64,000 bases of DNA from Neptunicoccus cionae (GTDB taxonomy: Bacteria; Pseudomonadota; Alphaproteobacteria; Rhodobacterales; Rhodobacteraceae): NCBI RefSeq assembly GCF_002860325.1, contig NZ_PKOJ01000001.1:186001-250000 (forward strand), in the 5' to 3' direction. Each line of letters opens with the position of its first letter. Position 1 is the stretch's first letter. A program made the translations under genes and the position numbers. The notes below the pieces were generated by a model. The model saw only the letters and a list, made by a program, of their open reading frames with translations, made no database searches and was not told the DNA's origin. Below are positions 52,423-62,523 of the stretch, piece by piece.

Positions 52423-52976
52423 TTAGAGATCTTCTCAACCGTCATATTGCCGTTTGTGTAGACGCATATCTCGGCAGCGATTTCCAAGGCACGGCGTGCC
52501 ACTTCTTCGGCGGATTTATCGCTATCGGCCATTGCCCGCGCCGCAGCCAGTGCGAAATTTCCGCCAGAACCAATCGCCGCCACATCGTTTTCCGGCTCTA
52601 ACACATCACCCGCGCCGGTGATCACAAACAGATCTGCCCCGTCCGTGACAATCAACATGGCCTCCAGATTGCGCAGGTACTTATCCATGCGCCAGTCCTT
52701 GGCCAGTTCGACAGATGCTTTTGCAAGTTGTCCGGGAGAAGCTTCAAGTTTCGCCTCAAGCCGCTCCAGCAAGGTGAAAGCATCGGCAGTAGACCCTGCA
52801 AAGCCGCAGACCACATCATGACCGCCCGGTGAAATACGGCGCACCTTGCGGGCCGTTCCCTTGATCACAGTCTGACCCAGTGAAACCTGACCGTCGCCCG
52901 CCAGAACCACTTCGCCGCCTTTACGCACGCCCACAATTGTTGTGCCGTGCCAGCCCGGAAATTTATCTTCGCTCAT
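52419..52976 (-). CDS. hslV: HslV (ClpQ) proteasome-like peptidase subunit
   Basis: Threonine peptidase of the HslUV protease, active after removal of the first residues. From ATG 52976 the product is 185 aa, with the mature N terminus at T12 in [36 protein letters not shown] follows, and [13 protein letters not shown] comes later, both typical of HslV. A longer frame to 53027 adds no family sequence. It follows the infB terminator and overlaps the downstream membrane-protein gene. No clear RpoH promoter was found in the short upstream gap. Confidence 0.96.
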   Translation of the reverse strand: MSEDKFPGWHGTTIVGVRKGGEVVLAGDGQVSLGQTVIKGTARKVRRISPGGHDVVCGFAGSTADAFTLLERLEAKLEASPGQLAKASVELAKDWRMDKYLRNLEAMLIVTDGADLFVITGAGDVLEPENDVAAIGSGGNFALAAARAMADSDKSAEEVARRALEIAAEICVYTNGNMTVEKISK

Positions 52977-53043
52977 CTGTGTCACCATTCTTCTTCTGGT
53001 TTCAAATATCCCCGCCGGAGGCACCAATGGCCAGCCAAAACGA

Positions 53044-53072
53044 AAAAGGGCGCAGCTTGCGCGCGCCCTTTT
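53044..53072 (-). terminator. Intrinsic terminator behind infB
   Basis: AAAGGGCGC (53045-53053) pairs with GCGCCCTTT (53063-53071) around a nine-base GC-rich loop. A five-T run follows on the minus strand. It closes the rimP-nusA-ylxR-infB operon, 18 bp after the infB stop. Confidence 0.85.
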
Positions 53073-53089
53073 CCTGAAACGGGTCCGGA

Positions 53090-55588
53090 TTAATCCAGTT
53101 TGCGTTCGATTTCTTCGGTTTCAAAGATCTCGATCACGTCACCTTCACGGATATCCTCGTAGTTCTCAAAGGCCATACCACATTCCTGACCACCCTGAAC
53201 TTCTTTCACTTCGTCTTTGAAGCGCTTCAGGGTTTTCAGTTTGCCTTCGTGGATCACAACGTTGTCGCGCAGCAGACGCACGCCGGCTTCGCGGCGGGCA
53301 ACACCTTCGGTGACTTCACAACCGGCAATCTTGCCTGTACCGGAAATCTTGAAGACCTCCTTGATGGTTGCATACCCGATGAAGGTTTCCTTGATCTCGG
53401 CAGACAGCAGGCCGGAGGCTGCCGCTTTCACATCGTCCACCAGATCGTAGATGATGGAATAGTAGCGGATTTCCACACCTTTCTGGTTGGCGCTGTTACG
53501 TGCCGGCGCGTTGGCCCGCACGTTAAAGCCGATGATTGGCGCACCAGAGGCTTCGGCCAGTGTCACGTCGCTTTCGGTGATGGCGCCAACGCCGGAGTGC
53601 AACACCCGAACGCGGACTTCGTCGTTGCCGACTTTTTCCATCGCCTGAACAATCGCTTCGGCAGAACCTTGTACGTCCGCTTTGACCAGAATTGGCAGTT
53701 CGGACACGTTTTCGTCTGCTTTGGCTTTGGCCAGCAGCTGATCCAGTGTTGTACCGGCGCCAGCAGCGGCTTTTTTGTCTTTGGCAGCGCTGATCCGGTA
53801 ATCCGCAATTTCGCGGGCTTCTGATTCGCTGGATACAACATTCAGAACGTCGCCGGCTTCAGGAGCACCGTTCAGACCCAGAACCTCTACAGGAACAGAA
53901 GGTCCGGCTTCGTCTACGCGCTCGCCCTTGTCGTTGATCAGTGCACGGACCTTACCGTATTGCTCACCCACAACGAAGATATCGCCTTTGCGCAACGTAC
54001 CGTTTTGTACCAGAACCGTGGCAACAGGGCCGCGGCCTACGTCCAGCTTCGCCTCGATCACAGCACCTTCGGCGTTGCGGTTCGGGTTGGCCTTCAGTTC
54101 CAGAAGCTCGGACTGCAGCGAGATCGCTTCAAGCAGTTTATCAAGCCCTTCGCCCTTCAGCGCGGACATTTCCACATCCTGAACGTCACCGGACATTGCC
54201 TCTACGATCACTTCGTGACGAAGAAGTTCTGCACGTACCGCATCAGGGTCCGCACCGGGTTTGTCCATTTTGTTGATCGCAACGATCATTGGCACTTCGG
54301 CTGCGTGAGCGTGGTGGATCGCTTCGATCGTCTGAGGCATGACGCTGTCATCAGCGGCAACAACCAGAACCACGATGTCCGTGACCTGTGCACCCCGCGC
54401 CCGCATCGACGTAAACGCCGCGTGGCCCGGTGTATCAAGGAAGGACAACAATGTGCCGTCGTCGGTTGTGATCTGATACGCACCGATGTGCTGGGTGATG
54501 CCACCGGCCTCGCCGGACACAACATTGGTTTTGCGGATCGCATCGAGAACAGAAGTTTTACCGTGGTCAACGTGGCCCATGATGGTGATCACAGGGGCGC
54601 GTGGCTCCAGATCTTCTTCTTTGTCTTCTACAGTGATGATCGCTTCTTCAACGTCCGCATCAGACACACGCACCACTTTGTGGCCGAACTCTTCAACAAT
54701 CAGTTCCGCAGTATCTGCGTCGATTGTCTGGTTCTGCGTGGCCATAATTCCGTTTGTCATCAGTGCCTTAACAACAGCAGCAGTTTTTTCTGCCATGCGG
54801 TTGGCCAGTTCCTGAACGGTGATCGCTTCAGGCACCTGTACGTCGCGAATGATCTTTTCGCGTTCCTGCTTGCCGCCCATGGATTTGCGGCGTTCCCGCT
54901 CCTGTGCGCGTTTCATCGCTGCCATAGAGCGTTGGCGTCCGCCTTCGCGACCCGACAGGGCCTGACTGATGGTCAGCTTGCCGGAACTGCGACGGTCATC
55001 GCCGCCCTTGCCGCGGGCAGGTTTCTTTTCTTCGGCGCGAGCCGGACCTTTGTCGTCCCGTTTCGGACCCTTCGCAGGGGCCTTGGCTGCGGCAGCTTCC
55101 ACAGCGGCCGGATCGACAGGTGCAACAGTCTCTTCAGGTGCGGCCTGTGGTTTTGCCTTGGCAGCTGGCTTGTTCGCCGCTTCCTTGGCTTCCTTCTCGG
55201 CCTGTTCCTTGGCGCGCAGACGTGCAGCGCGTTCTTCTTCTTCGCGCTCTTTTTCCTCTTTTTCACGGCGGCGCTCGTCCCGCTCTGCCTCACGGCGTGC
55301 GGTTTCTTCTGCCTCTTTGGCAGCGCGCTCGGCTTCTTGTGCCTTGGCCGCCAGCAACGCCTTCTTACGGCGCTCCATTTCCACGTCGGAAATGCCCGGT
55401 GCGTTCACGCCGCCGGATTTACCACCAGAACCGCCGCCGGATGTGCCAGGTTTCGGCACGATCACACGCTTGCGCTTCTTCTCGACCACAACCGATTTAG
55501 TGCGCCCATGGGAAAAACTTTGCCGTACACGGCTTGTAGATGGTCGGCTACCGCCCAACCCCAATGGCTTTTTATCGTCGTCGCTCAT
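53090..55588 (-). CDS. infB: Translation initiation factor IF-2
   Basis: GTPase that brings initiator tRNA to the 30S subunit. The 832-aa protein has a long charged N-terminal part (about 60-240, repeated Glu/Arg/Lys/Ala). An IF-2 linker follows ([38 protein letters not shown]), then the G domain with GHVDHGKTS near 337-345, DTPGHAAF and NKMDKP. Domains II-IV end [13 protein letters not shown]. It is the last gene of rimP-nusA-ylxR-infB, six bases after ylxR. Confidence 0.97.
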   Translation of the reverse strand: MSDDDKKPLGLGGSRPSTSRVRQSFSHGRTKSVVVEKKRKRVIVPKPGTSGGGSGGKSGGVNAPGISDVEMERRKKALLAAKAQEAERAAKEAEETARREAERDERRREKEEKEREEEERAARLRAKEQAEKEAKEAANKPAAKAKPQAAPEETVAPVDPAAVEAAAAKAPAKGPKRDDKGPARAEEKKPARGKGGDDRRSSGKLTISQALSGREGGRQRSMAAMKRAQERERRKSMGGKQEREKIIRDVQVPEAITVQELANRMAEKTAAVVKALMTNGIMATQNQTIDADTAELIVEEFGHKVVRVSDADVEEAIITVEDKEEDLEPRAPVITIMGHVDHGKTSVLDAIRKTNVVSGEAGGITQHIGAYQITTDDGTLLSFLDTPGHAAFTSMRARGAQVTDIVVLVVAADDSVMPQTIEAIHHAHAAEVPMIVAINKMDKPGADPDAVRAELLRHEVIVEAMSGDVQDVEMSALKGEGLDKLLEAISLQSELLELKANPNRNAEGAVIEAKLDVGRGPVATVLVQNGTLRKGDIFVVGEQYGKVRALINDKGERVDEAGPSVPVEVLGLNGAPEAGDVLNVVSSESEAREIADYRISAAKDKKAAAGAGTTLDQLLAKAKADENVSELPILVKADVQGSAEAIVQAMEKVGNDEVRVRVLHSGVGAITESDVTLAEASGAPIIGFNVRANAPARNSANQKGVEIRYYSIIYDLVDDVKAAASGLLSAEIKETFIGYATIKEVFKISGTGKIAGCEVTEGVARREAGVRLLRDNVVIHEGKLKTLKRFKDEVKEVQGGQECGMAFENYEDIREGDVIEIFETEEIERKLD

Positions 55589-55594
55589 TCGTCT

Positions 55595-56242
55595 TTAACC
55601 TTTCACCGCCGGTTCGTCCGGCTGCTTTGCCTCTGTTATGGCATCCCTGCCGCGTAGTCCGGCAAGCCTTGCCGCATCGCGTTTGACCGATTTTGTCAAA
55701 CCCCCGCCGACAAGCGCCGCATGTATCACATAGTCGCGCCCAAAAGCCAAACCCAATTCGGCGGCTGTCAGGCAGGAAATATAGGTATTCTGGCCGTTTG
55801 GCGGGCGAAGCTTGCGCTTTTGGGATTCCGAGCCGTCATTTGACTGCAACAGAACCAAGGCAGCTTCGGAAATTAGCGCGCCTTTGGTCTTTTCAAACCC
55901 ACAAATAGCATTTCCACCCCTGCGGGCAAGGGAAATCAGGTCCACAAGCCGCTGCACCAGGAGCTGTTCCAACAATTCCAGCAAGCCGTCGGGCACAGTT
56001 GCCCGTGCTTTGGCTGCCCTTGAGAACAGATTTTTCTTAATAGCGAGTTCCAGCGCAGACCGCTCTGCGCTGACCCACATGCCCCGTCCCGGAAGACGTT
56101 CGGCCAAATCAGGTGTCACCACGCCGTCTGGCGAGAGGACAAACCGAATGAGCCCTTTGCAGGGCTGAACCTCTCCCGTCGCTATACAGCGGCGGGTGGT
56201 TTCATCGGTTTGTGTCTTTCGTCCAGCGCGACCCAATGGCAT
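55595..56242 (-). CDS. YlxR-type RNA-binding protein (DUF448) with L7Ae-like C-terminal half
   Basis: A 215-aa protein of the nusA-infB operon. The N-terminal DUF448/YlxR domain is visible as TRRCIATGEVQPCKGLIRFVLSPDGVVTPDLAERLPGRGMWVSAER (about 16-61). The second half (about 95-175, ARRGGNAICGFEKTKGAL and later) resembles an L7Ae-type ribosomal RNA-binding fold, giving the fused form common in alphaproteobacteria. YlxR homologues bind RNA or RNase P in other species; the role here is not shown. It lies 18 bases after nusA. Confidence 0.88.
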   Translation of the reverse strand: MPLGRAGRKTQTDETTRRCIATGEVQPCKGLIRFVLSPDGVVTPDLAERLPGRGMWVSAERSALELAIKKNLFSRAAKARATVPDGLLELLEQLLVQRLVDLISLARRGGNAICGFEKTKGALISEAALVLLQSNDGSESQKRKLRPPNGQNTYISCLTAAELGLAFGRDYVIHAALVGGGLTKSVKRDAARLAGLRGRDAITEAKQPDEPAVKG

Positions 56243-56260
56243 ATCCCGAAATCTGACGCA

Positions 56261-57886
56261 TCAGACTTCGGACTCCTCGGCTGTTTCGGCGTCGTCGTCT
56301 TCGACTTCATCGCCGGCCGCATCTTCGGCAAGTTGCTCTTCTGTGACCCAACCCAGCATCAGGCGGGCTGTCATCACCAGTTGTTGTGCTTCATCTAGAC
56401 CCACGTCAAAGGCTTCCAGCAGACCCTCGTCCTTAACCCGTTTGCCATCTACCGTGGTGTAGCCACCGGCCAGTTCCCAGTCTGCACAGGTTGCAAAGTC
56501 TTCCAGCGTTTTCACGCCGTCTTTTGCCAGAGCAACCATCATTTGCGGTGTCAGACCTTCAAAGTCGATCAGGGACTGCTCAACACCGAGTTCCTTGGCT
56601 TCTTCAAGGGCTTTGGCGTTCATTTCGTCCAGAGATTCACGGGCGCGGGCCTGCAATTCTTCGGCTGTGTCCTGATCAAAGCCTTCAATCGACAGAAGTT
56701 CGTCGATTTCGATGTAGGCAACTTCTTCAAGTGTAGCGAACCCTTCGGAAACGAGAAGCTGTGCAACAACTTCGTCCACGTTCATGGTGTCCATGAACAG
56801 TTTGGACCGTTCTTCGAATTCTTTTTGACGGCGCTCGGATTCTTCGGCTTCGGTCATGATGTCGATATCCAGACCGGTGAGCTGGCTTGCCAGACGCACG
56901 TTCTGACCGCGACGGCCAATGGCCAGCGACAGTTGATCGTCCGGTACAACAACTTCGATCCGCTCTGCATCGTCGTCCAGAACAACCTTGGACACTTCTG
57001 CCGGTTGCAGCGCGTTCACAAGGAAGGTCGGCGCATCGTCGTTCCAAGGGATGATGTCGATCTTTTCGCCTTGCAGTTCGTTCACAACAGCCTGCACACG
57101 GCTACCGCGCATACCAACACAGGCACCCACCGGATCAATGGAGTTATCATAGGAAATAACACCGATTTTGGCGCGGGAACCCGGATCACGGGCAACTGCC
57201 TTGATCTCGATGATACCATCATAGATTTCCGGTACTTCCATTTTAAACAGCTCTGCCATGAATTCGGGGCACGTGCGGCTGAGGAAGATTTGCGGGCCGC
57301 GCATTTCAGAGCGGACTTCCTTGATATAGGCGCGGATGCGGTCACCATTGCGGAACAGTTCGCGGTTGATCAACTGGTCGCGGCGCAGCACGGCTTCACC
57401 GCGGCCCACATCTACAATCACGTTGCCGTATTCCACACGTTTGACCAGACCGTTGATGATCGTGCCTTCGCGATCCTTGAATTCGTCGTACTGGCGTTCG
57501 CGCTCGGCTTCGCGCACTTTTTGCAGGATAACCTGTTTTGCAGATTGCGCAGCGATCCGGCCGAAATCCATTGGCGGCAGATCGTCGATCACCCAGTCGC
57601 CCACCTCGGGGTTGTCCAGATGGGCGCGGGCCTCTTCTACGGTCATTTCGGTGAAGTGGTTTTCAACTTCGGCCACGACTTCGCGCACGCGGGTCATTTC
57701 CAGTTCGCCGGATTTGCGGTCGATCTTGGCGCGGATGTCCAGTTCGGGGCCGTATTTCGATTTGGCGGCTTTGGCGTAGGATTCTTCCATCGCCTGCAGC
57801 ACCAGATCGGGGTCGATCATTTTTTCGCGGGCAACCGCATCAGCGATTTGCAACAACTCCAAACGGTTCGCACTGGTAATGCTCAT
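56261..57886 (-). CDS. nusA: Transcription termination/antitermination factor NusA
   Basis: Binds RNA polymerase and nascent RNA and modulates pausing, termination and antitermination. The 541-aa protein has the N-terminal polymerase-binding domain (1-~130) and an S1 domain ([32 protein letters not shown]). Two KH domains ([38 protein letters not shown]) and C-terminal helix-hairpin-helix repeats rich in Glu/Asp follow. It overlaps rimP by four bases, the conserved order. Confidence 0.97.
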   Translation of the reverse strand: MSITSANRLELLQIADAVAREKMIDPDLVLQAMEESYAKAAKSKYGPELDIRAKIDRKSGELEMTRVREVVAEVENHFTEMTVEEARAHLDNPEVGDWVIDDLPPMDFGRIAAQSAKQVILQKVREAERERQYDEFKDREGTIINGLVKRVEYGNVIVDVGRGEAVLRRDQLINRELFRNGDRIRAYIKEVRSEMRGPQIFLSRTCPEFMAELFKMEVPEIYDGIIEIKAVARDPGSRAKIGVISYDNSIDPVGACVGMRGSRVQAVVNELQGEKIDIIPWNDDAPTFLVNALQPAEVSKVVLDDDAERIEVVVPDDQLSLAIGRRGQNVRLASQLTGLDIDIMTEAEESERRQKEFEERSKLFMDTMNVDEVVAQLLVSEGFATLEEVAYIEIDELLSIEGFDQDTAEELQARARESLDEMNAKALEEAKELGVEQSLIDFEGLTPQMMVALAKDGVKTLEDFATCADWELAGGYTTVDGKRVKDEGLLEAFDVGLDEAQQLVMTARLMLGWVTEEQLAEDAAGDEVEDDDAETAEESEV

Positions 57887-58446
57887 GACGCGTCCTCTTC
57901 GGTTTCAATATCGTCAAACTTGCTTTCATCCAGCCCACCGTCTTTGCGGGCTTTTAAACTTTCTGCGATCAACGCATCGCTGAGAACCAGCTTGGCGTCG
58001 GAAAGCCATTCGAATTTCAGGCCGATGATCCCTTGGGGGATTTCAATCAGCACTTCACCGTCCTGCGTGCCGCGCAGATCACCCTTGAAGCGGCGCTGAC
58101 CGTCGATCAGTTCGCTGGTTTCGATCTTGGCTTCATAGCCTTCCCAAACGTCGAAATCCTTCAGGCGTGTCAGGGGACGGTCGATGCCGGGGCTCGACAC
58201 TTCCAGCGCGTAATCCCCGTCAATCGGGTCTTCCACATCCAGAATAGCAGAGAGTTCGGTTGAAATCTTGGCGCAATCATCCACCTCGATGCCACCTTCG
58301 GGGCGTTCGGCCATGATTTGCAAGATGGTTTGCTTGCCGCTCATCAGGCGCAGGCGCACCAGTTCATAGCCGAGATCCTCGATCACGGGCTGTACAATTT
58401 CTGCCAATCGTTTGTCGATGGCCGCTTTCGCGATCAGATCAGACAT
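57883..58446 (-). CDS. rimP: Ribosome maturation factor RimP
   Basis: Assists assembly of the 30S subunit. The 187-aa protein has the N-terminal alpha/beta domain ([45 protein letters not shown], about 18-62) with [20 protein letters not shown] (about 80-99), diagnostic for RimP. It heads the rimP-nusA-ylxR-infB operon, and a terminator stands about 50 bases upstream. Confidence 0.95.
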   Translation of the reverse strand: MSDLIAKAAIDKRLAEIVQPVIEDLGYELVRLRLMSGKQTILQIMAERPEGGIEVDDCAKISTELSAILDVEDPIDGDYALEVSSPGIDRPLTRLKDFDVWEGYEAKIETSELIDGQRRFKGDLRGTQDGEVLIEIPQGIIGLKFEWLSDAKLVLSDALIAESLKARKDGGLDESKFDDIETEEDAS

Positions 58447-58497
58447 GGATATGGTCCCTTAGGCTACAGTGTCGGGCACAGGACGTGTCAGGCACAA

Positions 58498-58520
58498 AAA
58501 AACGGGCGCGCGGCCCGTCG
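58498..58520 (-). terminator. Intrinsic terminator upstream of rimP
   Basis: On the minus strand ACGGGCCGCGCGCCCGT forms a 6-bp GC stem followed by seven Ts. It lies about 126 bases after the SDR gene stop and 50 bases before rimP, so it insulates rimP from the tspO-SDR genes or ends a short transcript encoded in the gap. Confidence 0.75.
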
Positions 58521-58621
58521 TGAAATCCGATGGAAGTCTGGGGTTGGAGGCCAGTCTTACCGCTGTTGAGGTGGATATACGCCTGCGAATCGGAAAAGGC
58601 AAGCCACGCTTTCAGAATAAG

Positions 58622-58643
58622 CAACAGACCGCAAGTTTGGTCT
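58622..58643 (-). terminator. Hairpin directly behind the SDR gene
   Basis: CAGACC and GGTCTG pair on the minus strand four bases after the SDR stop codon, with a 9-10 nt loop and a weak TTGCTT tail. It may be an inefficient first terminator, with the stronger one at 58498-58520. Confidence 0.4.
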
Positions 58644-58645
58644 GC

Positions 58646-59323
58646 TTACCACGGCACGGGTTTCCCTGCCCAGTCAAAGAACAGTCCGGTCTGTTCCGGC
58701 GTCAGTCCGTCCAGCACATTGATCAGGTTTGCAGCGGACTCTTGAGGCGGGACAGAGGCGTGATTGCGGTAATTCTCGGTGAAGGATGTTGTTACCGTGC
58801 CCGGATGTAGCACAACACAGATCGCCTGTTTATGGCTGCGCCCCAGCTCAATAGCGGCGGTGTGGATCAACTGGTTCAACGCCGCTTTGGAGGCACGGTA
58901 AGAATACCAGCCCCCGAGATTATTGTCTCCGATAGAGCCGACCCGCGCGGAAAGGGCCGCAAATACGGCCCGCTCCCGCCTTGGCAGCAACCGCTGTGCG
59001 TGCTTCAGAACCAGCGCCGGCCCGGTCGCATTCACCGCGAATTGCGCGGCGAGTGTTTCCGGATCAAGCGCCCTGAGTGATTTCTCTGGCTGCACGTTGC
59101 CTGAGGTCAGCGCTCCCGTCGCGGTGATAATCGTGTGATAGGGCGGATCGAGCTTGCCCAGCGCCTGTTTGATTGCGGCCTCATTCGTTATGTCAAAGCC
59201 ATCCGCAGTGCGGGACAAGGTGGTCACATCACATCCATCCGAGCGCAGCTTTTGCGCCAGTGCGCTGCCAATACCGCCAGAGCCGCCCAGCACCAAGGCG
59301 CGTTTTGCAGGAGATTCGCTCAC
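58646..59323 (-). CDS. Short-chain dehydrogenase/reductase
   Basis: A 225-aa NAD(P)-dependent oxidoreductase of the SDR superfamily. The GTG start at 59323 overlaps the tspO stop (GTGA) and gives the cofactor motif LVLGGSGGIGSALA near residues 10-23. ALSARVGSIGDNNLGGWYSYRASKAALNQ holds the catalytic Ser, Tyr and Lys. PGTVTTSFTENY near the C terminus resembles CsgA/YbaD-type SDRs. A longer open frame to 59647 lies inside tspO and is not used. Substrate is unknown. Confidence 0.87.
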   Translation of the reverse strand: MSESPAKRALVLGGSGGIGSALAQKLRSDGCDVTTLSRTADGFDITNEAAIKQALGKLDPPYHTIITATGALTSGNVQPEKSLRALDPETLAAQFAVNATGPALVLKHAQRLLPRRERAVFAALSARVGSIGDNNLGGWYSYRASKAALNQLIHTAAIELGRSHKQAICVVLHPGTVTTSFTENYRNHASVPPQESAANLINVLDGLTPEQTGLFFDWAGKPVPW

Positions 59324-59787
59324 GAGTTCAGATATAGCAGCGATGCATTCAGCAGCGTCGCAAAGCTGACCCATGCAGCATAGGGCAGGAAGAGCACCGC
59401 TGAAATCCGGTCTCGGTTCCAGCTTGTCAGAATGAAGCCGAAAATCGCGATAAGCATCAGCACGATCACCCCAAGCGCAAGATCCATCCGGTGGGCGCCA
59501 AAGAACAGCGGCGACCATGCAAAGTTCAGGATCATCTGGGCAAACCACAGTTTCATGGCGGTGCTGCTGCGGTTCACATGCCAGATGCGCCAGCCTGCAA
59601 TCCCGATCAGAATATAAAGCGTTGTCCAAACCGGACCGAATACCCAAGCAGGCGGATTGAAGGCCGGTTTTACCAGTGTGTCAAACCACGGACCCGGGGC
59701 TGTCGCAACACCGATCAGCGCGCCACAGACGACCACGCCGATGACAAAAACCACGAGCGACAGGAGGTTGGATCTTACCGAAACCAT
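59320..59787 (-). CDS. tspO: TspO/MBR family membrane protein
   Basis: Five-helix membrane protein of the tryptophan-rich sensory protein/benzodiazepine receptor family, which binds porphyrins; the Rhodobacter homologue regulates photosynthesis genes with oxygen. The 155-aa protein has KPAFNPPAWVFGPVWTTLYILIGIAGWRIW (40-69), the family core, and NFAWSPLFFGAHRMDLAL. Its stop overlaps the SDR start. No photosynthesis genes are in the window. Confidence 0.93.
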   Translation of the reverse strand: MVSVRSNLLSLVVFVIGVVVCGALIGVATAPGPWFDTLVKPAFNPPAWVFGPVWTTLYILIGIAGWRIWHVNRSSTAMKLWFAQMILNFAWSPLFFGAHRMDLALGVIVLMLIAIFGFILTSWNRDRISAVLFLPYAAWVSFATLLNASLLYLNS

Positions 59788-59854
59788 TTTCAGCCCTTTC
59801 GAGTGTTATGCCCCGACAGGGCTCGCACTTGAAATAGACGGGGCAGGGCGTTCG

Positions 59855-61198
59855 TCAAACTGCGTCTACATAGGTGCGCATTTCAAAATCGCTCACCACG
59901 GCTGCGAATTTTGCCATCTCCTGCCGTTTGGCCAGCACGAAAGAGGTAATCAGCAGCGGATCGAAGATCTCGGCGATCAGGGGGCTTTCCGCGAATGCGT
60001 CCACCGCGCTGTCCCAGACTTTGGGCAATTGCGGCAGGTCCGGATCATAGCCGTCACCCACGGTCGGGGCAGGGGGCATCTTTGCACGGTCCATTCCCCG
60101 CAGGGCCGCCCCGAGTATCGTCGCAAGCACGAGGTAAGGGTTGGCATCCGCCCCGGACACGCGATGTTCGATCCGGCGTGCTTCATCAGGTCCGCCGGGA
60201 ATACGCACGGCAACCGTGCGGTTTTCATAGCCCCAGGCCACAGCGCTCGGCGCGTGGCTCATCGGGGCAAAGCGACGGTACGAATTCATATGGGGCGCAA
60301 AGATCGCCATGGAATCCGGCATAGCGTCTAACAATCCGGCCACAGCATGAAGCAGGGCATCCGAACCCTCCTCGGTGCCGTTTGCGAAGATATTATTCCC
60401 CTCGGCATCCAAAACCGAAAAATGCACATGCAGGCCGCTGCCGGACCTGTCCCCGAAGGGTTTGGCCATAAAAGTAGCCGACCGTTCGTGTTTGCGGGCC
60501 ACGGCGCGCACGATCCGTTTAAACATCAAGGCATCGTCTGCTGCCCGCAGCGGGTCTGCGACATGGTTGAGGTTGATCTCGAACTGGCCTGTCCCGTTCT
60601 CTGAAATTGCCGCATCTGCGGGAACGCCCTGTTCTTCGCACTGGCGGTAAACCTCGTTCAGGAAGGGTTCGAAATGATCCAGTTCGTCCAGTGAAACCGT
60701 GGCATAGGTTTCCGAAACGCGGTCCGACATCTGGCTGGTAGCAAAATCCGAACCGGGATCGGTGACGTAAAACTCCAGCTCTGTTGCGACAACCGCGGTC
60801 AATCCACGATCGGCGTATTCCTTTACAATGCCGGCCAGCGCCTGACGGGGATCGGCCGGAAACGGGGTGCCGTCCTCATTGGCGAACATCAACTGAACAA
60901 AGGCTGCCGGTTCTTCACCAAGGCTCGACAGGGTAACGCCCCGTTCTGTCGGCAGGCATAATCCGTCTCCGTCGCCGGATTCAAACACCAGTGCATTTTC
61001 TTCGACGTCGTGACCCCAGACATCCACCACGGCCAGCGAAAGAGGCATTCGCAAACTTCCGTCCAGTACCTTCTCAAGGCTGGAAATCGGCATCCGCTTC
61101 CCTCTGAGCTGTCCGTTCAGATCATAGGTTCCTGCCTGCACAGAGGTTACATCGGGGTTTTGCTCAATCCAGTCGGAGGCTGTCTTTGCCGCAGTCAT
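59855..61198 (-). CDS. Glutamine-synthetase-family enzyme (gamma-glutamyl-amine ligase type)
   Basis: ATP-dependent glutamate-amine ligase, most like PuuA/GlnA-type enzymes of polyamine or amine use rather than the main nitrogen-assimilating GlnA. From ATG 61198 the product is 447 aa. It has TELEFYVTDPG, the catalytic region ISENGTGQFEINLNHVADPLRAAD, KPFGDRSGSGLHVHFSV, and RRFAPMSHAPSAVAWGYENRTVAVRIPGG. A longer frame to 61402 adds unrelated sequence. It stands alone, divergent from a LysR gene that might regulate it. Confidence 0.88.
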   Translation of the reverse strand: MTAAKTASDWIEQNPDVTSVQAGTYDLNGQLRGKRMPISSLEKVLDGSLRMPLSLAVVDVWGHDVEENALVFESGDGDGLCLPTERGVTLSSLGEEPAAFVQLMFANEDGTPFPADPRQALAGIVKEYADRGLTAVVATELEFYVTDPGSDFATSQMSDRVSETYATVSLDELDHFEPFLNEVYRQCEEQGVPADAAISENGTGQFEINLNHVADPLRAADDALMFKRIVRAVARKHERSATFMAKPFGDRSGSGLHVHFSVLDAEGNNIFANGTEEGSDALLHAVAGLLDAMPDSMAIFAPHMNSYRRFAPMSHAPSAVAWGYENRTVAVRIPGGPDEARRIEHRVSGADANPYLVLATILGAALRGMDRAKMPPAPTVGDGYDPDLPQLPKVWDSAVDAFAESPLIAEIFDPLLITSFVLAKRQEMAKFAAVVSDFEMRTYVDAV

Positions 61199-61587
61199 AA
61201 TGTCACGATTATTCCTATTACTTGTGAAATGGGTGATCCATGCACCGTGAAGCGTCAACTGAAATCTTTCCGAGCCCCGTTTTCGGGAGCGAAGAGCAGG
61301 CGTGTTTGATGCGAACGGGGGAGGGGAATCGGCCACTTGATGGTGGGACATGCACTTGCCCGATATTCTGCCGCTTGTTTGTGCAGAATTTGAAAAACCC
61401 AAAAAAAATGTTCAATAACAGCTTCTTACGCCATTGTTTTAGAAGATGCCCGGACTGTTTCATTGTGTCCAATGCCCTAACAATACCTGAATTTGACGGG
61501 TGAATGTCCCTTTGTTTCCCAATTCGTGACGCATTTGCAGATCATAACAGCCAGCATTGAGCATGAATAATAACGAGGTAATGAGTA
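61199..61587. other. 389-bp divergent intergenic region
   Basis: The gap between the glutamine-synthetase-family gene and the LysR gene should hold both promoters. No ORF with family likeness, tRNA or strong terminator was seen. An A-rich tract lies around 61389-61408. No well-formed LysR binding site could be singled out by eye. Confidence 0.4.
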
Positions 61588-62493
61588 ATGGACCGTTTGA
61601 CAGAAATGGAAGCCTTTGCCAGTGTTGTTGATCTGGGCGGTTTCACCGATGCAGCCCGAAAGATGGGTTTGTCGAAATCCGCGATTTCGAAACATGTTTC
61701 CTCTTTGGAAGCACGGCTCGGTGCGCGTCTGCTCAACCGCACGACCCGTCGCGTAAGCCCGACGGAGATCGGCCTCGCTTATTATGACAAAGCCCGTCAG
61801 GTGCTGGATGATGCAGGCGAAGCGGATGCGATGGTGACATCCATGCAATCCACGCCGCGCGGTTCCCTGCGCCTGTCTGCTACAACCGATTTCGGTGTGA
61901 ACCACATTTCGAAGGCTCTGGGTGCCTTTCTCAACCGCTATCCTGAAATCAACGTTAATATGGTTCTTTCGAACCGTAATGTCGATTTGCTGTCGGAAGG
62001 CTTCGACCTTGCGATCCGTATCGGAGAGATGCAGGACAGCTCCTTGCGGGCGCGCAAGCTGGCAGAAACCAATATGCGGGTGATCGGGTCTCCGAAGTAT
62101 TTCCATGACAATGGAATCCCCAAGCGAATTGACGATCTGGCCCAGCACAAGCTGCTGCATTTTTCCAACCAGTCCTCGGGCAATTCCTGGAAGATTACTT
62201 CGGCTACCGGGGAAAAACGTTTGATCCGCGCAGGCGGCAGCCTGACGGTGAATGACGGGCAATCCCTGCTGCAAGCGGCAGAAGCAGGTCTTGGCATCGC
62301 CTATCTACCCAGCTTTCTTTACCATGACGCAGTGGAAGACGGACGTCTGAAAGCGGTTTTGCCGGATCTGCCGGTAGAGCAACTTGGCATCCACGTTGTC
62401 TATCCGCCAGGGCTGTATACCCAACCGAAACTGCGTGCTTTCATCGATTTTCTGGTGGAACATTTCAAAGGCAAGGGCCCCGAAAGCTGGTAA
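61588..62493 (+). CDS. LysR-family transcriptional regulator
   Basis: A 301-aa regulator with the N-terminal winged helix (MDRLTEMEAFASVVDLGGFTDAARKMGLSKSAISKHVSSLEARLGARLLNRTTRRVSPTEIG, 1-61) and a C-terminal substrate-binding-like effector domain (about 90-290). The opening is typical of the CrgA-like LysR subgroup. GAGG stands eight bases before the ATG. LysR proteins often control the divergent neighbour, here the glutamine-synthetase-family gene. The effector is unknown. Confidence 0.92.
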   Translation: MDRLTEMEAFASVVDLGGFTDAARKMGLSKSAISKHVSSLEARLGARLLNRTTRRVSPTEIGLAYYDKARQVLDDAGEADAMVTSMQSTPRGSLRLSATTDFGVNHISKALGAFLNRYPEINVNMVLSNRNVDLLSEGFDLAIRIGEMQDSSLRARKLAETNMRVIGSPKYFHDNGIPKRIDDLAQHKLLHFSNQSSGNSWKITSATGEKRLIRAGGSLTVNDGQSLLQAAEAGLGIAYLPSFLYHDAVEDGRLKAVLPDLPVEQLGIHVVYPPGLYTQPKLRAFIDFLVEHFKGKGPESW

Positions 62494-62523
62494 GCGTTTC
62501 GGTCGCCCGACAACACGCCTCGA

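Noticed and set aside
58439-58624. A 61-codon minus-strand open frame between the SDR gene and rimP
   Set aside because: It reads straight through the GC-rich terminator and its poly-T run, has no ribosome-binding site and no recognisable product.
61218-61503. Small open frames in the gap upstream of the LysR gene
   Set aside because: No ribosome-binding sites, low-complexity composition and no family likeness; treated as intergenic.
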